A stretch of 56,130 nt of DNA from CAWHMN01 sp051001135. GTDB taxonomy: Bacteria; Acidobacteriota; Terriglobia; Terriglobales; Acidobacteriaceae. The position numbers and the translations under genes were made by a program. Shown here piece by piece: positions 26,783-32,879 of the stretch. Below the pieces are notes generated by a model, which worked only from the letters and a program-made list of their open reading frames with translations, had not been told where the DNA came from and did no database searches. The stretch is taken from NCBI GenBank assembly GCA_051001135.1, contig JBPCNO010000061.1, positions 1 through 56,130 of the forward strand, given 5' to 3'. Each line of letters starts with the position of its first letter. The first letter of the stretch is position 1.

Positions 26783-27778
26783 ATGCGCCGCCTGATCCTT
26801 CTGCTGATTCTCTTGGTTGTGATTGCTGGAGCCTATGTCCTGCTGATGCCGGCCGGCTCCCGCCGTGAGACGTTCATCGAGATCACTCCCGGCATGGGTG
26901 CAGAAGCTATCGGGCGACAGCTTGAGCAGCATGGCGTCGTTCGCAGCCGGTTCGCATTTGACGCCGTCCGGCTGTTGAAGCGGGGCACGCTCAAGGCGGG
27001 CGAGTACCGTTTCGACCATCCGGCGACCGTGTTCGACGTCTACGACCGGCTCCGTCGGGGCGACGTGTACTTTCGCGCTGTCACCATTCCGGAAGGCTAC
27101 AACCTGTTCGATGTCGCGGCGGCGGTAGAAGCGGCGCAGTTGGGGACAAAGGAAGAATTCCTGCTGGCGGCGCGGCGGGAGGTCACGCTGATTACAGATC
27201 TGGATCCACGGGCAACGAGCCTGGAAGGCTATCTATTTCCGGACACGTATCGCTTCCAGCGGCTGGACACACCGGCGACCATGCTGCACGCGATGGTGAA
27301 GCGGTTTCGCGGTGAGGCGGCGCAGCTCGGATTGCACGGCAATTATCACGATACCGTCACGATGGCGTCCCTGGTGGAGAAGGAGACGCCCGTGGGCAGC
27401 GATCGGCCACTGGTGGCGAGCGTACTGGCGAATCGCATGAAGCAGGGCATACCGCTGATGACGGATCCGACGGTGATCTATGCGGCGATGCTGGAGAATC
27501 GGTATCGCGGCACTATCTATCAATCTGACCTGCACAGCAAGTCGGACTACAACACTTATCAGCATGCCGGGCTGCCTCCCGGACCGATCTGCAATCCCGG
27601 TGTCGCTTCGCTCCAGGCAGCGATGCATCCGGCTACGACAAACTACCTTTACTTTGTCGCGGATGCGGCGGCAGCCGGTCATTCGCGATTTGCCGCGACT
27701 TTGGAGGAGCACCAGCGCAACGTGGCTGCCTACCGCAGGGCGCAGCGGACTGGCGGGACAACCCAGGCCACGCCTTGA
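26783..27778 (+). CDS. mltG: Endolytic murein transglycosylase
   Basis: Inner-membrane lytic transglycosylase that cuts nascent glycan strands and sets their length. The protein has 331 residues. A single N-terminal membrane segment (LILLLILLVVIAGAYVLLMP) is followed by a LysM-like region (FIEITPGMGAEAIGRQLEQH). The catalytic YceG domain contains SLVEKETPVGSDRPLVASV (catalytic Glu), a DPTVIYA segment, and the C-terminal YNTYQHAGLPPGPICNPG. The ribosome site is weak; a 13-codon frame from ATG 26754 runs into the start and could couple translation. Confidence 0.95.
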   Translation: MRRLILLLILLVVIAGAYVLLMPAGSRRETFIEITPGMGAEAIGRQLEQHGVVRSRFAFDAVRLLKRGTLKAGEYRFDHPATVFDVYDRLRRGDVYFRAVTIPEGYNLFDVAAAVEAAQLGTKEEFLLAARREVTLITDLDPRATSLEGYLFPDTYRFQRLDTPATMLHAMVKRFRGEAAQLGLHGNYHDTVTMASLVEKETPVGSDRPLVASVLANRMKQGIPLMTDPTVIYAAMLENRYRGTIYQSDLHSKSDYNTYQHAGLPPGPICNPGVASLQAAMHPATTNYLYFVADAAAAGHSRFAATLEEHQRNVAAYRRAQRTGGTTQATP

Positions 27779-27809
27779 GGCAAGGTATACTCGCTGTTTG
27801 CGGCAGAAG

Positions 27810-28709
27810 ATGCATAAACGTTGGCTAAGCGCATGCTTGCTGGGGATATTGCCCGCGTTGTCGGGCTGTCTCTACCACACCCATAAGGTGCAGCAGCCAC
27901 GGATCGCGGGACCTTCCATCAATGCCAATGTGGCGCAGTTAGTCGCGGGCGTGAATGAGCGCTACGATGCTATCCAGTCTTTGAACGCCACGGTGGAGTT
28001 CACGGCTTCGACCGGGGGCGAGCGCAAAGGCAAGCAGACGGACATCACACCGTTTCGCGGATACATTCTTCTACGCAAACCCAATATGCTGCGAGTGCTG
28101 GGACTGGTGCCGGTCCTGCATACGCGGGCCTTCGATCTGGCCAGCGACGGTTCGACTTTCAAGTTGCTGATCCCGCCCAAGAGCAGAGCGATCGAGGGCA
28201 GCAATTCCGTTACCCAGAAGTCGAGCAATGCGCTGGAAAATCTGCGCCCGGACATTTTTCTGAACTCGATTTTGATCCGTTCGGTGGCGCCCGGCCGTCT
28301 GGTGTATCTGACCTCGCATGCAGAGGTGCAGCCGGATCCGAAGACGAAGCAGTTGATCGAAACACCGGAGTACGACCTGCTGATCGGCGACGAGGGTCCT
28401 TCCAAGGCTGACCGGCTGGGGGTGCGCGTGATCCGGCCGACGCGCGTGATCCATTTCAGCCGGATCGATCTGCTGCCTCGCGGGGAAGACATCTACGATG
28501 CGGATGGTGAAGTAGCGACCAAGGTGACGTATGGGCCTTATCAGAATTTCGGTGCGCTGAAATTCCCGGTAACGATTACCATCAATCGGCCGCTGGAGGA
28601 GTACCAGATCTTGATCAGGTTGCAGAAGGTGACGGCGAATCTGCCGCTCTCGGATGAGCAGTTCCAGTTGAAGGTTCCGGAAGGTTACCAGGTACGCAAG
28701 CTGCAGTAG
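27810..28709 (+). CDS. Lipoprotein with LolA/DUF4292-like fold
   Basis: Exported lipoprotein of 299 residues. The signal peptide MHKRWLSACLLGILPALSGC ends in a good lipobox with Cys20. The mature part begins with VAQLVAGVNERYDAIQSLNA and carries beta-strand-rich segments (GYILLRKPNMLRVLGLVPVL, FKLLIPPKSRAIEG), the pattern of LolA/LolB-like outer-membrane lipoprotein carriers and DUF4292 proteins. The start ATG lies 31 bases after mltG, so co-transcription is likely. A role in envelope assembly is inferred from fold and neighbour only. Confidence 0.82.
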   Translation: MHKRWLSACLLGILPALSGCLYHTHKVQQPRIAGPSINANVAQLVAGVNERYDAIQSLNATVEFTASTGGERKGKQTDITPFRGYILLRKPNMLRVLGLVPVLHTRAFDLASDGSTFKLLIPPKSRAIEGSNSVTQKSSNALENLRPDIFLNSILIRSVAPGRLVYLTSHAEVQPDPKTKQLIETPEYDLLIGDEGPSKADRLGVRVIRPTRVIHFSRIDLLPRGEDIYDADGEVATKVTYGPYQNFGALKFPVTITINRPLEEYQILIRLQKVTANLPLSDEQFQLKVPEGYQVRKLQ

Positions 28710-28770
28710 GCGCCGGCTGGGCTTGCGGAAGGGGATAAGCAGATCCGTCCGCTTCGTTCGGGATGACACC

Positions 28771-28839
28771 GCGGTGAGTACGCAGCGGTGAGTACGCAGC
28801 GGTTAGAAGCGGGCGGTTAGAAGCGGGCGGTTAAAAGCG
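28771..28839. repeat. Nested short tandem repeats at a gene end
   Basis: Two copies of 'gcggtgagtacgca' (28771, 28785) are followed by about three copies of 'cggttagaagcggg' (28800, 28814, 28828, the last imperfect). The array runs into the last codons and stop of the oxidoreductase gene, so the stop codon itself lies in a repeat unit. Confidence 0.8.
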
Positions 28840-29931
28840 ATCCAGGCCAGCGCGACTGGCGTGGGTAGCGATGGCCCGGTTAATGTCCAGTGCCAATGCG
28901 AGCGCGGCACGGCCATCGGCGCCGCTGACCATCGGCTGGGAGCGATCGCGGACGCAGCGCAGAAACGCTTCGATCTCCAGACGCAGCGGTTCCCCCGGAG
29001 CAACTGCCGGTTTGGCGAGCGCGAGCTCGCCGCCAGAAGAAGCGGGAGAGGGGCCATCATCAATTCCGCCGCTCCTCGTGTCGCTCCTCGTTTCTCTCTT
29101 CGTTTCGCCCCTCGTTTCTCTCTTCGTTTGGCCTCTGGGGGCCACATCGATGAAGAGCAGGTCCTGACGCGCGTAATCGATGGAGACGTACTGATGGGGC
29201 TGGAAGAAGCGTAACTTACGCACACGTTCCGTGCTGACACGGCTGGCGGTGAAGTTCGCCACGCAGCCGGACTCGAATTCCACGCGCACATTGGCGATAT
29301 CGACCTTGCGGGACAGGATGGGCAGACCGACGGCATGGAGTTCGCGTACCGGCGAGTCCACGAAGCTGAGCACGACGTCCAGGTCATGGATCATGAGGTC
29401 GAGCACGACATCGACATCAAGCGAGCGGGGCGTGAAGACGCTGAGACGGTGCGCCTCAAAGAACATGGGCCGGTGGATATGCCGCGCCGCCGCGAGCACA
29501 GCGGGGTTGAATCGCTCGAGATGGCCGACCTGCAGGACGCGTCCTGATTCCTGTGCGATGCGCAGGAGGTCATCGGCTTGCGCGAGATCGGCCGCGATCG
29601 GTTTCTCGACGAGAACGTCGATCCCGCCGCGGAGCGCCGCGGAGGCCGCGGCGTGGTGCGCACTGGTGGGAACACAGATGGAGGCCGCGTGCAGCGAGAG
29701 CTCGCCGCGGGCGTGCGCGTCGAGGCAGTGATCGATCGAGGAGAAGAACGCCGCGCGGGGATGATGCTCCCGCAGGCCAGCGAGGACGGCGGTATCGGCA
29801 TCCACAACAGCAGCGAGGTGGATGGGCGCGCCGAAGGCTTCCAAATCGCGATAGATGCGGAGATGGTTCCGGCCAAAAGCGCCGGCCCCGACCACCGCGA
29901 CATTCAGAATCGAGCCAGGAGAAAGCGCCAA
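28831..29931 (-). CDS. Gfo/Idh/MocA-family oxidoreductase
   Basis: NAD(P)-dependent oxidoreductase of 366 residues acting on a sugar or related polyol. The N-terminal Rossmann fold has VAVVGAGAFGRNHLRIY, and the family motif is EKPIA in VLVEKPIAADLAQADDL. The catalytic neighbourhood follows in LQVGHLERFNPAV and DLMIHDLDVVLSF. The 20-bp sequence at 29086-29105 recurs at 29110-29129, inserting a repeated Lys/Arg/Glu/Thr-rich stretch near residue 270. The start is a TTG at 29931 with GGAGCG upstream; no ATG or GTG exists before the Rossmann motif. The stop of the small upstream gene lies 6 bases before, so the two are coupled. Confidence 0.85.
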   Translation of the reverse strand: MALSPGSILNVAVVGAGAFGRNHLRIYRDLEAFGAPIHLAAVVDADTAVLAGLREHHPRAAFFSSIDHCLDAHARGELSLHAASICVPTSAHHAAASAALRGGIDVLVEKPIAADLAQADDLLRIAQESGRVLQVGHLERFNPAVLAAARHIHRPMFFEAHRLSVFTPRSLDVDVVLDLMIHDLDVVLSFVDSPVRELHAVGLPILSRKVDIANVRVEFESGCVANFTASRVSTERVRKLRFFQPHQYVSIDYARQDLLFIDVAPRGQTKRETRGETKRETRSDTRSGGIDDGPSPASSGGELALAKPAVAPGEPLRLEIEAFLRCVRDRSQPMVSGADGRAALALALDINRAIATHASRAGLDRF

Positions 29932-29937
29932 GCGAGT

Positions 29938-30168
29938 CTAGCGCTCCGATTTCCCTTCCACTGCCCGCAGGCAGCGGCTGTAAAGCTCAAGCAGGTGAGC
30001 GATCTGATCGTCCGCTTTCGAGGCACCAGGCGAGGTAAAGCCGGTGGAAGATGCCGCGGTGCGTCCTACGCCGGTGGTCGACGCCACAAACTTGAGCAGG
30101 TCGAGAGCGATGTCTTCATTCCGGCGTGCGGCTCCATTGGCGTTGCCGGACGCTGATGCTTGTTCCAT
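29938..30168 (-). CDS. Small protein upstream of the oxidoreductase, unknown function
   Basis: A 76-residue protein with a strong ribosome site (GGGAGG) before ATG 30168 and a 6-base gap to the oxidoreductase start. These facts support it as a real gene. The N-terminal half contains a helix IALDLLKFVASTTGVGRTAA, and the C-terminal half a helix IAHLLELYSRCLRAVEG. The middle is Ser/Gly/Pro-rich. No domain is recognised; a small accessory or regulatory protein is possible. Confidence 0.65.
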   Translation of the reverse strand: MEQASASGNANGAARRNEDIALDLLKFVASTTGVGRTAASSTGFTSPGASKADDQIAHLLELYSRCLRAVEGKSER

Positions 30169-30244
30169 GAACTGCCTCCCGAGGCGATGCTACCAGATGT
30201 ACGCGAGGAAACACCTGCCTGCGCAGCGTATACACGATCCGGAT

Positions 30245-30961
30245 CTACAACTCAGCGAGGACGAGGCATACGCGGCCGACGATCAAGTCAGAGGGCATCT
30301 CGTGCGGTCCGAGCGCGAGCAGATGAATCGGGGACGCGAGGCTGAAGGGGCGCAGAACGAGACGGTTGAGCTCGAATTGTGCGTAGCGCAGCAGCAGCGC
30401 ATTGCCGGCTCGAACGGCATAGAGCGAAGGCTGCGGGCCGCGATATGCCTGCAGCGAATTGTAGTGACGATCGAGCACGACGATGGCATGGACGGGGAGA
30501 ACGGGTTCCATACCGAGAGCCTGCTGGGGGCTGACGCGAATGGCGACGAAGCGAACCCATCCACGGCGCGATGGGGCACGGCGGGAGCGCATGTGCTCGA
30601 AAAAGTGCGAGGGCACATGCAGCAGGTCGAGCGATACATGCGGCGAGGGCGCGGCTTCATGCACGGCGGCGGCGTGGGTGACGAGAGGCACGGGAAAGGA
30701 CGGCTTGCCGCCGAGGGCCGATGTCTTGAGAGGCGATTGAGCGGATGGAATGGAGATGAGATCGGTGACGGAGAGCATCTGGGCGGCGAGGATGCGATCG
30801 AGGCCGCCGAGGCTGAGCGTTCGCTTGCGATGAAGGAAGTTCGAGATGTGGGATTGCCGGAATCCCGTCTGCCGAGCGAGCAGCGCGCCGGTAAGGCCGC
30901 CACGGTCAATGCGCCGCAGCAGTTCCAACCGGAGCCGCTCATGCAGTTCGGAAAAGTTCAT
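30245..30961 (-). CDS. Helix-turn-helix regulator of the phage-derived cluster
   Basis: DNA-binding protein of 238 residues. The N-terminal about 60 residues form a Cro/CI-type helix-turn-helix: LLRRIDRGGLTGALLARQTG, then FRQSHISNFLHRKRTLSLGG. The C-terminal part (about 100-238) includes VLPVHAIVVLDRHYNSLQAY and ALLLRYAQFELNRLVL, resembling a phage-repressor-like sensory or dimerisation domain. I do not see a clear LexA-type Ser-Lys dyad. ATG 30961 is preceded by GGAAAT. It is transcribed away from the phage-like genes, as a switch repressor would be, and a shared motif lies just upstream of its start. Confidence 0.75.
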   Translation of the reverse strand: MNFSELHERLRLELLRRIDRGGLTGALLARQTGFRQSHISNFLHRKRTLSLGGLDRILAAQMLSVTDLISIPSAQSPLKTSALGGKPSFPVPLVTHAAAVHEAAPSPHVSLDLLHVPSHFFEHMRSRRAPSRRGWVRFVAIRVSPQQALGMEPVLPVHAIVVLDRHYNSLQAYRGPQPSLYAVRAGNALLLRYAQFELNRLVLRPFSLASPIHLLALGPHEMPSDLIVGRVCLVLAEL

Positions 30962-31446
30962 TATTTCCAACTTAGCTGGGAGATATAGATCCGACGAGCG
31001 GCAATTCTCCGTCAGAAAAGCAATCGTCACTGTTTCTGAAGTAATTCGGCCTGAATTCCACAATCGGGACCCGGTAGCCACACGGCCCACAGGGCCGCCA
31101 TTGACGAGTGCAATGCAGGTTTTTACATTCACTCTACTTTCAGCCCAGAAAGACAAGCTCGCGGCGGCGGACAAACATCTGTCTCGCGAAAACGGGGAGG
31201 TCCGAAGGGACACCCTGGGTGAACAAGCTGTGCGCAGGCAAGATTGCGACATGGCACACACAGCAGACTGGGTGGGAGGGAGTAGTCACTTGAACTCTTC
31301 AGAGAACTGCGCGTACATGGGTGGTCAACATCCGGGAATCAAGCTGCCTTCGGCCCGCACCAAAAAGAGGCCGGATCAGAGCAGCCCCTTCGAACTTGCC
31401 GCCAGCAGGATGGTGGCGGCAACTGATGAACTGTCTTGGAGCGTAA
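30962..31446. other. Divergent regulatory gap
   Basis: This 485-base stretch separates the helix-turn-helix regulator (minus) from the zinc-ribbon gene (plus). Its left end holds the operator-like motif and TA-rich promoter-like sequence. A frame at 31251-31511 (87 codons, from ATG) is possible, but it has a weak ribosome site and overlaps the zinc-ribbon gene in another frame, so it is not called. Confidence 0.5.
30968..30981 (-). promoter_or_regulatory. Candidate operator, copy 1
   Basis: On the minus strand this reads 'tcccagctaagttg', directly before the ribosome site of the helix-turn-helix regulator. It matches 13 of 14 bases of 'tcccagctaacttg' at 32222-32235, upstream of the plus-strand phage-like operon. 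Both copies face their downstream gene in the same orientation. An autorepression role is inferred. Confidence 0.45.
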
Positions 31447-31650
31447 ATGGAGTATTTGCGGGTGCAATTGAAGGTATGCGAAGGGTGCGGTGGTCTATGG
31501 TTCCGCACTGAGACTCTGGTAAAGGTGTATTGCACAGGCTGCGCGGGCAAGATGGCCGGGCATGCCAAGGCACGAATGGAGAATCGGCCGGGACGACGCC
31601 CGAGGCATGCGCGCAGGGCGCAGAGGCGGATGCAGGGAGGTGCACAGTGA
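31447..31650 (+). CDS. Small zinc-ribbon protein
   Basis: A 67-residue protein with two CxxC knuckles: CEGCGGLWF and YCTGCAGKM, spaced like a zinc ribbon. A very basic C-terminal tail follows (many Arg), suggesting nucleic-acid or polymerase contact. TTGGAGCG precedes ATG 31447. Its TGA overlaps the GTG start of the next gene, so the two are translated together. The partner is a sigma-like protein, and a joint role in transcription is inferred. Confidence 0.7.
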   Translation: MEYLRVQLKVCEGCGGLWFRTETLVKVYCTGCAGKMAGHAKARMENRPGRRPRHARRAQRRMQGGAQ

Positions 31651-32138
31651 GTGCAGCCCTGACCGTGAGATGTCTCCAGGCTAACTACAGTGCAGCACCT
31701 GCGCAGGGAGAGCGGCACGAAGCAGAGAACCCGGCGCAGAGATCGGCGAGCACACAACCACCGGAGGTGGTGGCGTTCTACCGCAAATATACGGAGGGTA
31801 TGTTGCGGAGATACATGTATCGGTCGATGGAAATCGGGCGTATTCCATCATTGCTGGGCGAATTCTCATTTCGCGGCAAGTCGAGCAGCCGCAAACCGAG
31901 GAGCTTTGAAGATTCGGTGATCTTTGTGCACGACGTAGAGAAGTGCCTGAAGAAACTGGATGCCTTCTCGCTCGAACTTGTGGGGAAGATCGCGCTGCAA
32001 GAGTATACGCAGGCGGAGGCCGCGGAGATGCTGGGATTGAGCACGCGCTCCGTGGTGAGAAAATACGCCGAGGCGCTGGACCGGCTTACGGTGATTTTTC
32101 TGCGCCTGGACCTGATGCAAGTGCCGAAGATGCATTGA
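31647..32138 (+). CDS. Sigma-70 region-4-like transcription factor
   Basis: A 163-residue protein; GTG 31647 follows GGGAGGTGCACA, an ideal ribosome site. The C-terminal half has a helix-turn-helix of sigma region 4 type: LVGKIALQEYTQAEAAEMLG then LSTRSVVRKYAEALDRL. The N-terminal half contains FYRKYTEGMLRRYMYRSMEI and a Ser/Lys-rich stretch but no region 2, so it is not a full sigma factor. Proteins of this shape drive late transcription in some phages (ArpU-like and similar). As the last gene before the structural genes, it is the best candidate activator. Confidence 0.72.
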   Translation: MSAALTVRCLQANYSAAPAQGERHEAENPAQRSASTQPPEVVAFYRKYTEGMLRRYMYRSMEIGRIPSLLGEFSFRGKSSSRKPRSFEDSVIFVHDVEKCLKKLDAFSLELVGKIALQEYTQAEAAEMLGLSTRSVVRKYAEALDRLTVIFLRLDLMQVPKMH

Positions 32139-32221
32139 TGTCAAGTGTTACCTACCTGCTGCAATCAGGGTAAGTGACGGCAAGCAATGGAGATAGGCGC
32201 TGATAGTTTTCTGCCGATCAA

Positions 32222-32235
32222 TCCCAGCTAACTTG
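32222..32235 (+). promoter_or_regulatory. Candidate operator, copy 2
   Basis: 'tcccagctaacttg' repeats the motif before the helix-turn-helix regulator with one mismatch. It lies immediately upstream of an AT-rich stretch ('atattctatatcta') that could hold the -10 element of the structural operon. One regulator binding both sites would join the switch to the operon. Confidence 0.45.
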
Positions 32236-32265
32236 ATATTCTATATCTAAGAGTGAGAAGAAAAG

Positions 32266-32299
32266 AAAAGGGGAGGCGCTTCGGCGCATCCCCTTTTTT
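32266..32299 (+). terminator. Intrinsic terminator ahead of the structural genes
   Basis: 'ggggaggcgc' pairs with 'gcgcatcccc' (one mismatch) around a TTCG tetraloop and is followed by six T. It would end transcripts of the regulatory pair at 32138. It also lies downstream of the promoter-like stretch at 32222-32250, so it could attenuate the structural operon. Confidence 0.88.
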
Positions 32300-32322
32300 C
32301 ATTTGGGGCAGGCAGGGTGGCG

Positions 32323-32811
32323 ATGGGACGAGCGGTGAAGGAGAGCAAGGCGGCAACGAAGACCGCCGGCGAGACGGTCGGGGCGGCAGGGGGAAAAGCA
32401 GGGCGGAAGAGCAGGGCGAAAGCGGCGCCGGTGGATAAAGAAGCGGAAGCGCCGGTGAAGGAAAAGGTGGCGGAGAAGCGGCAGCGGCCGGTTCCGGATA
32501 TTCAGAAGCATGCGGACATAGAGACGCGCAGGGCATTTCGCGAGATATGCCAGGGACTGCTGGCGCATGCGCGCGAGGGGGCGGTCTCGCAGACCAAGCT
32601 GCTAATTCACATCGGCAAGCTAGAGGAGAAGCCTTCCGGGCGGAAGAGAGCGGGCAAGAGCCTGAGCGCGATTTTGATGGAAGAACTGCGGCGGACCAAA
32701 GCAGAAGAGAACCCCGTCGAGACCGCAGAAAAGCAAGCGGCAAGCGATGGGATTCAGGAACGACCCGAGTGCGGAGCCGTGCAGACCGCAGAGCACGCAG
32801 ACGGAGAGTAG
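32323..32811 (+). CDS. Basic small protein of the phage-derived cluster, unknown
   Basis: A protein of about 162 residues. The N-terminal 60 are Lys/Ala/Glu-rich and probably disordered. The middle holds a helical segment with IETRRAFREICQGLLAHARE, then VSQTKLLIHIGKLEEKPSGR. The position before the packaging genes would fit a terminase small subunit or a DNA-binding protein, but no helix-turn-helix is clear. Its ribosome site GGCAGGG lies before ATG 32323; an in-frame GTG at 32317 would add two residues. Confidence 0.6.
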   Translation: MGRAVKESKAATKTAGETVGAAGGKAGRKSRAKAAPVDKEAEAPVKEKVAEKRQRPVPDIQKHADIETRRAFREICQGLLAHAREGAVSQTKLLIHIGKLEEKPSGRKRAGKSLSAILMEELRRTKAEENPVETAEKQAASDGIQERPECGAVQTAEHADGE

Positions 32812-32879
32812 CCGAGGATGGACAGGTGAGCGTGAACGTGTTGGAGACAAACGGAACCAAGGTCAGGAGAGGCGCAAGC

